Shown piece after piece: positions 35,607-44,800 of a DNA stretch of 64,000 bases (position 1 is its first letter; each line of letters starts with the position of its first letter). Under the pieces are notes generated by a model that saw only the letters and a list, made by a program, of their open reading frames with translations, searched no databases and was not told where the DNA came from. A program made the position numbers and the translations under genes. This DNA comes from Chelatococcus sp. YT9 (GTDB taxonomy: Bacteria > Pseudomonadota > Alphaproteobacteria > Rhizobiales > Beijerinckiaceae): the NCBI RefSeq assembly GCF_018398315.1, contig NZ_JAHBRW010000002.1, positions 790,637 through 854,636 of the forward strand, in the 5' to 3' direction.

Positions 35607-35883
35607 TTCCGAAGTGGCGGAGAAGTGGGAAAGAACAATGTTGCGCTGGAACTTGTCGTTGCCAGCCTGGCTGATGGGAAAGTCCTTAAGCTTGCCGACG
35701 CCTGTATTGAAACCATAGTTTGGGGGGGGGGGGGGGGGCAGTCAGCCGGTTTCCCTCGATGTAGGCCCGCACGCGCACGATCTGGTGGCGCGGGATCTGC
35801 GATCGCGACCTTCGTTCTTTACGGGCAATCTGCACGACATCTTCGATCGTCGGGCTGTTACCATCTAGAATGATAGTACTCAA
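35607..35883 (-). pseudogene. Histidine/aromatic ammonia-lyase, N-terminal fragment
   Basis: From a TTG at 35883 the start reads STIILDGNSPTIEDVVQIAR. After the C-run (poly-G on the plus strand) a different frame continues NYGFNTGVGKLKDFPISQAG and RNIVLSHFSAT. The YGxNTGxG motif carries the conserved catalytic tyrosine of the family. Only about 95 of 500 residues exist; the Ala-Ser-Gly that forms the MIO cofactor is missing. The run of 17 bases puts the two halves out of frame by one. It abuts the LysR fragment, marking a deletion or recombination junction. Confidence 0.75.
35722..35738. repeat. 17-base poly-G run
   Basis: A pure G homopolymer inside the ammonia-lyase fragment, coding for a proline stretch on the minus strand where the family has no such insert. 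Sixteen bases, or nineteen, would restore the frame. It is exceptional in a window otherwise free of long homopolymers. Confidence 0.9.
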
Positions 35884-36094
35884 TTGACCGATCCTTGCGA
35901 CTCTTCTCCGCCGCTAAGCGATATCCAGCTCACTGATTCCAGGCCAAGGGTGACGCGCGCTCCATGACATCATCCATCGAGTCTGAACGACGGCCATCCA
36001 TGACATTTGTTCGGACGCGCAATCAAGCGGGTACATCTGAAATCCGAAAGCGGCCAATAGGAATTCGATTGTTTCGCGATGCGCATCCGGTCCG

Positions 36095-36240
36095 TGCCTG
36101 CCGATCCGGAAGGCGACCCGGGCCCTTCTCGCTGTTGTGGTGTTCTGGTCCGCCTTTCCGATCATCTATATGTCCTCGGCTCGTTCCGACCGCCGGCCGA
36201 GATCTGGGCTATCCCGCGGCGCTTTAGCTGGAATAAATCG
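36095..36240 (+). pseudogene. N-terminal scrap of a sugar ABC permease (MalG type)
   Basis: One frame gives RKATRALLAVVVFWSAFPII, and another continues YVLGSFRPPAEIWAIPRRFS. Joined, they equal the first membrane helix and the SFKPPAEI-type motif of a CUT1 permease. About 45 residues survive with a frameshift between. Confidence 0.45.
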
Positions 36241-36696
36241 GCGGACAGTTGCGCAAGAGAGATCTGACCTATAATTGCTTTAAGTGTATTTGTGGTGAAA
36301 TACATTGTGACTCAGCTGAGATGCCGATTAGACATGCGGTATGGGTCGTTGCGTCTTATCGTCAATCAATAATGGATGTCTCATCGGGATGATTTCGAAC
36401 GCGCTGCCCGACCATAACGCCATCTGGGGGCAATATCTTTCACAGTCTCTTCTGCCTCGCCAGCGGCTCGAGGCTTTCCTGCCCAAGAGCCCAGTGAAGG
36501 CCGGGTTTGACACGAGGATAGAGCCCTTGCAGGATCGCCGAAGTGAACCCTGAATGTCCCGCACGTGGTAAACAGCACCTGAGGCAACGAGTGAGCAAAG
36601 GAGTGGTGAAGCGAGCTTCGCACACATTGCGGCTGCCGCGCCAGCCCAGCCGTTAGTCAGGCGACTCTTCGTTAAGGCGGATCGGCGCTGCCCAAC
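36241..36696. other. 455-base gap, nothing recognised
   Basis: Short open frames on both strands between the permease scrap and the PerM-fusion stop show no family. The sequence looks like the tail of the decayed zone. Confidence 0.35.
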
Positions 36697-39096
36697 TTAC
36701 TTGGGCACCTGCTGTCCCACCGTTGCGGATGACGCTGCAGATGGGGGTGTCACCCGGACTTCGTCCGCTTCACTCGGCGTTATGACGGCTGCGACATCGG
36801 CGGCCATGGTTTCTAGCAATGCGATCTCGTGGTCCTCGAGCGTACGGGGTTCGGAATCGAGAATGCACAGCGCTCCCACGATCAGACCATCGGACACGCG
36901 CAGCGGCGCGCCGGCGTAAAAGCGCACATCCCACTGCTTAATCGCCTCATTATCGGCAAAACGCGGGTCACGCTGGATATCCGGAACCACCAGAGACTCA
37001 TCGTCGCCGACAACATAGTTGCAGATCGCATGTTCGCGGTCCATCGGTAGCAGCGTCCCGGCATCGTCGGTGACGGCATTCGGGAATCTCCCACTTTGTC
37101 CGACGAAATATTCGCGGTCCTTGTCGATCGTGGAGATCACGGCAAGGCGTGTGTTGAAAATGTCGGCGACGCGCTTAGCCAACGCATCCAGCGCTTCGCG
37201 CTTCTCGCCCTCCAGCACTCCGGTCGCTTCCAGCGCATCCACGCGCTCGGCGTCGTTGTGAGGTAGCGCAGCCTCCTGGGCGGCCTTTGCTTCTTCCGGA
37301 TTGACAATACGGTGGATACGGAGAACCGCCTCCTGCACCGACGTCACGACTGCATCGGCTCTGAGCGCTTCAACGGACTCGTCCGTCAAGAGCTCTGGCG
37401 GCGCGTTCCACAGCGCCAGAACGATGCGCAGATCGGGCCATCGCCGCCGCAGACGCCGGCAGGCGTGGCGCGCAGGGGTGTTCGGACGCGAAGTGAAGTA
37501 GCTGAGACAGACGACATCCGCACCTTTCAGATCAAGCTTGGCGAGATAGTCAGCATTCATGCTGGCAGGGGGGTGGAAGTCGGCGGCGATCCCTTCAATG
37601 GCGAGCGCATGGGCCAGCATCTCGCCCGCGACGGCATCGATCTCCCATTTTCCTCCAATGCACAGGACCGCCGGTCTTGCCTCCGGGCTGAGGGAGGAGG
37701 GGTATTGATCTCTCAGATCGTCGAGCAATCGATCCAGTCCGTTTGCCAGACGCAAACGATGCTCCGCGCTTGCATTGCGGAGATGTTCTTGGCTTGCCAG
37801 CCGAAGGACCTCAATGCCTGCTGCGTCGTAGAATGAAACGAGCGAAGACTTTTCGATCTCGCTGTTCGCAATCTCGATAGCTTCGTCGGCGTCATCTGCG
37901 ATCAGTCGTTGATAGATGCGGGTGGGAACATCCAGCGCGGGCGCAGAGCCCAGCATGGTGTCGAGGAATTGTAACTGAGGCAGATTGCGTCCGAGGACCA
38001 GGAGACAGACCGTGAGAGGGGTGGATAGGATCAGTCCCACGGGCCCCCACAGTGCCGTCCAGAACATCGCCGCGGCGATCAGCGAGATAGCCGATAGGCC
38101 AGTGCTGGTGCCGTAGAGGAGCGGCTCGACAATATTGTTACTTACCAGTTCGAGGACGACAATCAGCGCGACAGTCCACAGCAGCATGCTCCAGCCACTG
38201 TCGACTGCAAAGGCGAGAGCGATGGGAAAGACCGCAGCAAGCAGTGGGCCGATATAGGGGACAAAGCGCATGGCCGCGGCCACGGCGCCCCACAACAAAG
38301 CGCCTGGCACACCAATGACCCAGAGGCCGAGAGCGAGCGGCACACCGTAACTGACGTTTACGAGCAATTGCATCAGCAGATATTTGCTGATGCGCGCACC
38401 GGCCTCCTCGATAGCATCGGTTGAACGATGGAAGTTGCCACCCAGCAAGCGCAGGAATCGGTCGCGGAGGTCGCTGATATCAAGCAGTGCCAGAAAGACG
38501 AAGATGAAGATGATGCCGGCGGTAGCGAGCGGCTCCAATGACCGCAAAAGCCAAGTAGATGCCTGTTCAAACGGCGTTTCGGGCGTGGGGACCACTTCGA
38601 CGCGCTCTGGAGGGGGGCCGTCGGCGGGCTTGTCATCCTTCGCCTCGACCTCCTTCTGCACGCGTTCGACAGTTTTCAGCACGCCATCGAGCAACCCAGG
38701 CGCTTTGAGGCTCTCCCGCAGATCCGACAGCTTCTTCAGGATCGTCGATTGATAAGCCGGCAGTTCGACCGCGATGGAACGGACCTGTGCACCGAGAATG
38801 ATGCCTAGTCCTGTCAGGGTGCACAGGACGATTGCCATGACCAAGCTTGTGGCGAGCAGCCTTGGCAGGCCGCGTCGCACCAGCCACGTAACCGCCGGGT
38901 TCAGCGCGAAGGTAATCAGGAAGGCAGTTGCGATTGGAATCAGGAGGTCGCGACCATAGTAGAGGGCAGCGACGACGACGGCGGCCGCCACCAAGCCAGC
39001 CGACACATTCCGGAGATCGAGTTCGCTGGAGGGCGTCGAATCTCGCCTCTGCCCCCGGGGTGATGTAGATCCTGGCGCGGTGGACACTCCCGACAT
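36697..39096 (-). CDS. PerM/AI-2E-family permease fused to B12-binding-like and GAF domains
   Basis: 799 residues from the ATG at 39096. Residues about 35-400 are an AI-2E/PerM-type membrane domain: two helices, a long charged periplasmic or coiled segment, then further helices including VPYIGPLLAAVFPIALAFAV. Residues about 400-590 are soluble; PAVLCIGGKWEIDAVAGEML and LDLKGADVVCLSYFTS resemble a B12-binding fold without the DxHxxG cobalamin motif. Residues about 620-780 are a GAF domain (VADIFNTRLAVISTIDKD, FYAGAPLRVSDGLIVGALCI). A sensor-transporter role is suggested, but the transported molecule is unknown. Confidence 0.85.
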   Translation of the reverse strand: MSGVSTAPGSTSPRGQRRDSTPSSELDLRNVSAGLVAAAVVVAALYYGRDLLIPIATAFLITFALNPAVTWLVRRGLPRLLATSLVMAIVLCTLTGLGIILGAQVRSIAVELPAYQSTILKKLSDLRESLKAPGLLDGVLKTVERVQKEVEAKDDKPADGPPPERVEVVPTPETPFEQASTWLLRSLEPLATAGIIFIFVFLALLDISDLRDRFLRLLGGNFHRSTDAIEEAGARISKYLLMQLLVNVSYGVPLALGLWVIGVPGALLWGAVAAAMRFVPYIGPLLAAVFPIALAFAVDSGWSMLLWTVALIVVLELVSNNIVEPLLYGTSTGLSAISLIAAAMFWTALWGPVGLILSTPLTVCLLVLGRNLPQLQFLDTMLGSAPALDVPTRIYQRLIADDADEAIEIANSEIEKSSLVSFYDAAGIEVLRLASQEHLRNASAEHRLRLANGLDRLLDDLRDQYPSSLSPEARPAVLCIGGKWEIDAVAGEMLAHALAIEGIAADFHPPASMNADYLAKLDLKGADVVCLSYFTSRPNTPARHACRRLRRRWPDLRIVLALWNAPPELLTDESVEALRADAVVTSVQEAVLRIHRIVNPEEAKAAQEAALPHNDAERVDALEATGVLEGEKREALDALAKRVADIFNTRLAVISTIDKDREYFVGQSGRFPNAVTDDAGTLLPMDREHAICNYVVGDDESLVVPDIQRDPRFADNEAIKQWDVRFYAGAPLRVSDGLIVGALCILDSEPRTLEDHEIALLETMAADVAAVITPSEADEVRVTPPSAASSATVGQQVPK

Positions 39097-39465
39097 GTTG
39101 TTTCGCCCCTCCGCGATTAACGCGAAAGCTTCTAGCAAGTTCCCCTCGTGCTTCTGTCCCGTGAGGTTAAGCGCAGCGGTACTGACATTGTGCCTCCTTC
39201 TTGTCAGGTCCGGGGCGACCTTCACCTCGTCGAAGGCGTTTACTGCATCATCGAGGGCCTCTCGGGGCTTTGCTAGGCCACGCGACACCTCGTTGGACGA
39301 GTGTCGAGTGTCTTGACGCGGAGCGGCAATCAGCGCTGCGAGGTTGCCACTCTTAGCGGCATGCCCCCGCGGTACCGTCCACGCCGGTCACTGGGTAGTG
39401 GACTGATTGGACGCCCCCATGTCTCCTCTACCGCCTACAGCCGCATAGCCGGCTGAGCCGCCCGC

Positions 39466-39592
39466 TAGGATTGACCGCCTTCCTGCCAGCCCGTCGCACA
39501 GATGCACTTCATAGTTGCGGCGCTCGAACGAACGGCGCAGCGCCCGGGCGAAGGTTGCCTCATCCTCAAAGATCGTCAGCGACGTCTGTATC
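39466..39592 (-). pseudogene. Response-regulator receiver fragment
   Basis: The minus strand reads QTSLTIFEDEATFARALRRS and FERRNYEVHLCDGLAG, the first strand and helix of a RegA/ActR-like receiver domain with its acidic pocket (EDE). The rest of the domain and the DNA-binding part are missing. No start codon is in frame. Confidence 0.5.
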
Positions 39593-39718
39593 GGGGAGGA
39601 GCGGCAGTAGACATAAAGCAGTACTATGCGGCTGACTATTCATGCTAAACAGTAACGATCCGACAGCCTCACGTGGGCGTGCGCGCCACCGAGTCACCTG
39701 CGTCGCTTGGAGGGCAGT

Positions 39719-40312
39719 GTGAAACCGCCAGCGGTAAGAGTGATGACCGCGGCCGATGACGATCTAGCGGTCGAAATCATCGTGCTGGCGTTTGCAGCGG
39801 ACCCTATGGCGCGGTGGACTTGGCCGGACGCACACCAATACGTTGCGGCTATGCCGCGACTAGCCCGCGCACTTGGGAGCAAGGCTTTCTCTAACCGAAG
39901 CGCGTTCTGCACTGACGGTCGCGGCGGGACCGCATTGTGGTTGCCCCCCGGGGTGCATCCCGAGGAGGAGGAGCTTGGCGCCATCGTCGAGAGCACGGTT
40001 GAACCTGCTCTCGCCGCTGAGACTGCTGCCATATTCGAGCAGATGGCCACGTACCATCCAACCGAACCGCATTGGTATCTGCCCTTGATCGGCGTCGACC
40101 CGGCGCATCAAGGCGAAGGTCACGGCGATGCCTTGATGGCGTACGCACTCGCGCAGTGCGACCGCGATCACGCGCCAGCCTATTTGGAATCCTCGAACCC
40201 CCGCAACATACCATTCTATCAGCGGCACGGCTTCGAACCGATTGGCGCTATTCAGGTCGGTTCTTCGCCGACGCTTGTCCCGATGCTGCGAAGATCTCGG
40301 AAAATCGGATAA
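39719..40312 (+). CDS. GNAT-family N-acetyltransferase
   Basis: 197 residues from a GTG at 39719 with GGAGG five bases upstream; a TTG 12 bases earlier is less likely. The acetyl-CoA-binding region is clear (HWYLPLIGVDPAHQGEGHGD, with the Q/RxxGxG/A-type loop QGEGHG). The C-terminal motif is PAYLESSNPRNIPFYQRHGF. The family acetylates amines of small molecules or proteins. The substrate is unknown; the neighbours give no hint. Confidence 0.88.
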   Translation: MKPPAVRVMTAADDDLAVEIIVLAFAADPMARWTWPDAHQYVAAMPRLARALGSKAFSNRSAFCTDGRGGTALWLPPGVHPEEEELGAIVESTVEPALAAETAAIFEQMATYHPTEPHWYLPLIGVDPAHQGEGHGDALMAYALAQCDRDHAPAYLESSNPRNIPFYQRHGFEPIGAIQVGSSPTLVPMLRRSRKIG

Positions 40313-40688
40313 CTCCAACGGGTCAAAGAGCGTCGCGAGGCGAGAATTCGAGAAAAGATCCGCCAGAAGGTGGCGCACTCGTCACTTTCGCCGTGCACGT
40401 GCCTGGAGTGGTGGGTGACATTCTAAGTCTTATCGAGCGCCTGTTTCCAGGCGTAGCCTTGGTGCGATGCGCGCTGCAGAGGGCCGGTTGCATTGGAAAC
40501 CAATACAAACGTTTCAAGCAAACGGCGTTCCAATGCAGAATCTGCTCCAGCAACTTCATCGTGCACGGATGAGCTGCGGACCGGCTTGGGATTGATCAAT
40601 CGCTTTCATCTGAGCCGACTGGATAAAAACCCGAAGCTGAGGGGGAGAAACAGCCCGGCCGGGCCGCTTTGGTCTTTCGTCCGCGTCG
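40313..40688. other. 375-base gap, nothing recognised
   Basis: It lies between the ends of the acetyltransferase and of the convergent dehydrogenase gene. No coding motif was seen. Confidence 0.4.
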
Positions 40689-41762
40689 TTAGGCGACCGC
40701 CGCCGCGATGGCACCGCCGCAGGTGACCGTGTCGGCGGTGCCGCCGAGGTCGCGCGTCCTGAGGCTCGGGTCGGCGAGCACCGTCTCGATAGCCGTAATA
40801 ATGGCGACCGCTGCCTCGCGGTGCCCGAGGTGCTCCAGCATCATCGCACCAGCCCAGATCTGGCCGATCGGGTTGGCGATCCCCAGGCCGGCGATGTCCG
40901 GCGCCGATCCGTGGACCGGTTCGAAGAGGGAGGGAAAAAGCCGCTCGGGATTGATGTTGCCGGAGGGCGCGATTGCGATTGTACCTGTGCAGGCAGGCCC
41001 CAGGTCCGACAGGATATCGCCGAACAGATTCGAAGCCACGACCACGTCGAAGCGGTCCGGGTTCAAGACGAAATGCGCGGTCAGGATGTCGATGTGATAC
41101 TTGTCCCGGTGCACCTCGGGATAATCGGCGGCAATAGTTTCAACGCGGGAATCCCAGTAGGGCATCGTGATTGAGATGCCGTTCGACTTGGTCGCCGAGG
41201 TGAGATGACGCGCCTTGCGTTGGCGGGCAAGCGAGAAGGCATAGCGCAGCACACGGTCGACACCGATGCGGGTCATGACCGTTTCCTGCACCGCGAATTC
41301 GCGGTCCGTGCCGGCGAACATGATGCCACCCAGGGACGAATACTCGCCCTCGGTGTTCTCCCGGACAACGACGAAGTCGATGTCGCCAGCCTTGCGACCG
41401 GCGAGCGGCGACGGCACCCCCGGCATCAACCGGCAGGGTCGCAGGTTGATATACTGGTCGAACTCGCGGCGGAACTTGATCAGCGATCCCCAGAGCGAGA
41501 TGTGGTCCGGAACAAGGTCCGGGGCGCCGACTGCGCCGAAATAGATGGCATCGTGGCCGCCTAGTCTCGTCTTCCAGTCGTCCGGGAGCATGTCCCCGTG
41601 CTTGAGGTAGTAATCGCATGACGCGAAATCGAATTCGTTGAAATCAAGCGCGATGTTGAACCGGCGCGCAGCCGCTTCGAGCACGTGCACACCCTCCGGC
41701 ACGACCTCCTTGCCGATACCGTCGCCGGGGATCAATGCAATCTTCAATCTGTTGCCCGCCAT
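40689..41762 (-). CDS. Tartrate/D-malate dehydrogenase-type decarboxylating enzyme
   Basis: 357 residues from the ATG at 41762, with GGGAGG seven bases upstream. Isopropylmalate-dehydrogenase fold: LKIALIPGDGIGKEVVPEGV at the start, RENTEGEYSSLGG in the substrate loop, SNLFGDILSDLGPACTG near the metal-binding aspartates, and EPVHGSAPDIAGLGIANPIG at the NAD site. Closest in pattern to the TtuC/DmlA group acting on tartrate or D-malate. Last gene of the organic-acid operon, consistent with a dicarboxylate or hydroxyacid substrate. Confidence 0.9.
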   Translation of the reverse strand: MAGNRLKIALIPGDGIGKEVVPEGVHVLEAAARRFNIALDFNEFDFASCDYYLKHGDMLPDDWKTRLGGHDAIYFGAVGAPDLVPDHISLWGSLIKFRREFDQYINLRPCRLMPGVPSPLAGRKAGDIDFVVVRENTEGEYSSLGGIMFAGTDREFAVQETVMTRIGVDRVLRYAFSLARQRKARHLTSATKSNGISITMPYWDSRVETIAADYPEVHRDKYHIDILTAHFVLNPDRFDVVVASNLFGDILSDLGPACTGTIAIAPSGNINPERLFPSLFEPVHGSAPDIAGLGIANPIGQIWAGAMMLEHLGHREAAVAIITAIETVLADPSLRTRDLGGTADTVTCGGAIAAAVA

Positions 41763-41889
41763 CGCGGTTCCTCCCGAAGGCCACATGCCACGCGGATCCG
41801 ATCCGTGTGTTGGCGGACCTTGCCGTTCTCGATCATAAAAAAGAAAATTAACCAATCTGGCACGCTTGATAGACTTGGATGGTGTCGAA

Positions 41890-42555
41890 TTATTCTGTCT
41901 TTTCGGGTCGGCCCTCGTCCGAGACAACGCCGCTTCCGAGCACCCCGGTCGCGCGTCCGCGCGCGATGGCGACACAATCTGGGGGAAAGGCTTGTTCGAA
42001 GGAGAAGCCGCGGTCCTTCAACGTGCCGAGGAAGCGGTCGAGATGGCGCATGGCGGCGGCGTGGACATCGTGCAGGACGACCAGCGGCCAGGCGAGCGGC
42101 TCGACCTGCGCAAGCGCGGTGGCGGGCCAGCCGTCGTAGTCCTTGAAGTCGCCCGGCACGGCATTCCAGAGGACGCAGGTGAACCCACCTTTTTCAAGAT
42201 GCGCAGCCGCGTTTGAGGTGAGCGCGCCGTCGAGACGCCCCTGTCCGCCGTAAGGCCGGAAGAGCCGGTCCGGATGGGCGAGATCGCCGATGACGGCCTG
42301 CGTATCGTCGATCTCCGCGCGTACGAAAGCGTCATCGCTCCTCTCGCGGAACGGCAGGGAGTGGCTCCAGGTGTGGTTGCCGATCCAGTGCCCTTCGTCA
42401 TGGGCGCGCTCGCTGACCGCGCGCGCGTCGGCGAGGCGATTGCCGACGACGAAGAATGTCGCACTTATGCCGTGCCGGCGCAGCGTATCGAGCACCCCGG
42501 GGGTGACTTCCGGATCGGGACCGTTGTCGAACGTCAGTGTTATCGGGCGCATCAT
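41890..42555 (-). CDS. NodB-fold polysaccharide-deacetylase-family protein (cytosolic)
   Basis: 221 residues, no signal peptide or membrane anchor. The first metal motif reads TFDNGPDPE where the family has TFDDG, so a metal aspartate is replaced by asparagine. The H-x-x-x-H motif is present (GNHTWSHSLPF), as are the RPYGGQG and LHDVHA motifs. Placed seven bases after tctA in an organic-acid operon, it is more likely to act on a small amide or N-substituted compound, as allantoinase PuuE does, than on polysaccharide. The Asp-to-Asn change might lower or alter activity. Confidence 0.85.
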   Translation of the reverse strand: MMRPITLTFDNGPDPEVTPGVLDTLRRHGISATFFVVGNRLADARAVSERAHDEGHWIGNHTWSHSLPFRERSDDAFVRAEIDDTQAVIGDLAHPDRLFRPYGGQGRLDGALTSNAAAHLEKGGFTCVLWNAVPGDFKDYDGWPATALAQVEPLAWPLVVLHDVHAAAMRHLDRFLGTLKDRGFSFEQAFPPDCVAIARGRATGVLGSGVVSDEGRPEKTE

Positions 42556-42561
42556 GTCTGC

Positions 42562-44070
42562 CTAATCATCGGCATTGCTGAAGACGACCTTGCGGGTGCT
42601 CAGGAGCGAGGGCACGAAGGTGAGCAGGGCGAGCACGACGACCGACAGCATGAGCACCGCGCTGATCGGCCGTTCGAAGAACACGCCGAGGTTGCCCTCA
42701 GAGATGAGCATTGCCCGTCGGAAATGCTCCTCGACCATCGGCCCGAGCACGAAGCCGAGAAGGAAAGGCGCGGCATCGCAGCCGATGCGCGTGAAGATAT
42801 AGCCGGCGAGACCCGCGGCGGCGAGAATATACAGCTCCATCGTGCTGCCATTGGCACTGAAGGTGCCGATGCATGAAAAGGCCAGGATCCCGGGGAAAAG
42901 GATGCCGTAAGGGATGCGGAGCATGCTCACCCAGGCTCCGACGAGCGGCAAATTCAACACCACCAGCATGGCGTTGCCGATCCACATGGAAGCGACCAGC
43001 CCCCAGAACAGCTCGGGCTGCGTGACGATGACGCGCGGCCCCGGCTGGATGCCCTGCACGACCATCGCACCGATCATCAGCGCCATCACGGCGTTGGAGG
43101 GGACGCCAAGGGTCAGCATGGGGATGAACGAGGTCTGCGCACCGGCGTTGTTGGCACTCTCGGGCCCCGCGACGCCTTCGATCGCGCCCTTGCCGAATTC
43201 TTCGGGATGCCGCGAGAAGCGCTTTTCCACCGCATAGGACGCGAATGACGACAGGAAAGCGCCGCCTCCCGGCAGGACGCCGAGCAGGGAGCCAAGAAAC
43301 GTCCCGCGCAGGATCGGCCCGACACTGCGGCGGAAGTCCTCGCGCGTCGGCATAAGACGATTGATCTTGTGCAGGGCGCGCGGGGTGGTGGAATCCTGCT
43401 CCAGGTTACGCAGGATCTCGGCGATGCCGAACACGCCCACCGACACAGCGATAAAGCTGACACCACTGCGCAACTCGTCGAGCCCGAAGGTGAAGCGCGT
43501 ATCGGAGGTGAAAACGTCGGTGCCGACCTGGCCGAGCAGGAGGCCGAAGGTGGCCATGGCAAGGCCCTTGAGGAGAGAGCCGCGGGACAGCACCACGACG
43601 AGGACGATGCCGAGCAGCGTCAGCGCGAAATACTCGGGAGCCCCGAACTTAAGCGCCACCTGGCTCAGCGCGGGCGATGCGACCGCCAGGACGACGGTGG
43701 CGATCGTGCCGGCGATGAAAGAGCCTATCGCAGAGATGGCGAGGGCTGAGCCGGCACGGCCCTGGCGCGCCATCTGATAGCCGTCGATGGCGGTCACCGC
43801 CGTCGAGGGCTCCCCCGGCAGGTTGACCAGGATCGCCGTGATCGACCCGCCGTACTGGGCACCGTAGTAGATGCCGGCCAGCATGATGAGCGCTGTCAGC
43901 GGGTCAAGCCCGAGCGTGATCGGCAGGAGCATGGCAATGGTCGCGCTCGGTCCGATACCGGGAAGGACGCCGATGAGCGTGCCGAGCAGGACACCGATGA
44001 GACAGAACAGGAGTGCTGTTGGGGTCGCGGCTTGCGTAAAGCCGAGCAGAATGCCGTCCAGAATACCCAT
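42562..44070 (-). CDS. Tripartite tricarboxylate transporter large membrane subunit (TctA)
   Basis: 502 residues with about twelve membrane helices. Family hallmarks: GVLPGIGPSATIAMLLPITL near the start and GLDPLTALIMLAGIYYGAQY. The second conserved block is GVLPGGGAFLSSFASYAVEK. It forms the ion-coupled channel for a carboxylate delivered by a TctC protein. Thirteen bases after tctB. Confidence 0.95.
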   Translation of the reverse strand: MGILDGILLGFTQAATPTALLFCLIGVLLGTLIGVLPGIGPSATIAMLLPITLGLDPLTALIMLAGIYYGAQYGGSITAILVNLPGEPSTAVTAIDGYQMARQGRAGSALAISAIGSFIAGTIATVVLAVASPALSQVALKFGAPEYFALTLLGIVLVVVLSRGSLLKGLAMATFGLLLGQVGTDVFTSDTRFTFGLDELRSGVSFIAVSVGVFGIAEILRNLEQDSTTPRALHKINRLMPTREDFRRSVGPILRGTFLGSLLGVLPGGGAFLSSFASYAVEKRFSRHPEEFGKGAIEGVAGPESANNAGAQTSFIPMLTLGVPSNAVMALMIGAMVVQGIQPGPRVIVTQPELFWGLVASMWIGNAMLVVLNLPLVGAWVSMLRIPYGILFPGILAFSCIGTFSANGSTMELYILAAAGLAGYIFTRIGCDAAPFLLGFVLGPMVEEHFRRAMLISEGNLGVFFERPISAVLMLSVVVLALLTFVPSLLSTRKVVFSNADD

Positions 44071-44083
44071 ATCGCCACGCCTT

Positions 44084-44539
44084 TTAGTGGAAGAGGCCGG
44101 AATTCACGAGCTCGACCGGCACGCGCAATCCGTAATAGAAGACGGCCACACAGAAGACTGTCATGCCGGCGACGATCGCAGCGCCCTTCAGGAAACCGAT
44201 GGTGCGGCTCGCCGTGACGGCGAGGGACATCGCGATGACGAGCGAGGGCACGAGCCCGAGGCTGCGCAGCGTCATGCCGAAGGCGATCGGCGCCGCCATG
44301 ACGAAGATCACGGCGCGCCAGTTGACTGGTGCGGCGGGCTCGGCCTCGTCGTTGCGGGCACCGAAGAGGATGCCGGCCCCGAGCACGGCGAGGATGACGC
44401 AGAGCGCGAGCGGAAAGAAGCCCGGCCCCATCGCGGCTGCCGACCCGATCTCAAGCGTCGCCAGCGCATAGACGGCCAGAACACTTCCGATCCCCAAAAA
44501 GATCAGCCCCGCGGCGACATCCGCCCTGTTCCACGTCAT
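44084..44539 (-). CDS. Tripartite tricarboxylate transporter small membrane subunit (TctB)
   Basis: 151 residues from the ATG at 44539, with GGAGGA just upstream. Four membrane helices are expected; SAAMGPGFFPLALCVILAVL is the family hallmark. It works with TctA and a TctC-type binding protein. Confidence 0.9.
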   Translation of the reverse strand: MTWNRADVAAGLIFLGIGSVLAVYALATLEIGSAAAMGPGFFPLALCVILAVLGAGILFGARNDEAEPAAPVNWRAVIFVMAAPIAFGMTLRSLGLVPSLVIAMSLAVTASRTIGFLKGAAIVAGMTVFCVAVFYYGLRVPVELVNSGLFH

Positions 44540-44703
44540 GGTCTCCTCCGTAACCGGCACTTGCCGTTCTTTCGTTCTTATGATGGCGCTCACGCAATCT
44601 GGGCGCATGCCATGAACCGCATTTCTCACGGATCACTCAAGGCTTGTTTCGTTCCATGTCATCGCGCGGAACGCGCCACCTTCCCCCAGGACAGGGGTCA
44701 GAA

Positions 44704-44799
44704 CATTTCCGGTAAACTCCGGTTCACCGGAAATGCTCTAGGTCTTTGATTTTACGCATTTTCTTCACGCGAACCAGTGTCCCCTTCGCTCGAAAATGC
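44704..44799. repeat. Palindromic intergenic element of rhizobial type
   Basis: Two adjacent dyads: CATTTCCGGT (44704-44713) with ACCGGAAATG (44726-44735), and GCATTTTC (44756-44763) with GAAAATGC (44792-44799). The unit GCTCTAG closes both ends. Such modular, palindromic AGAGCATTTnC elements are widely repeated between genes in Hyphomicrobiales. It ends on the stop codon of the CoA-transferase gene and separates it from tctB, so it may act as a processing or termination hairpin. Confidence 0.75.
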
Positions 44800-44800
44800 T

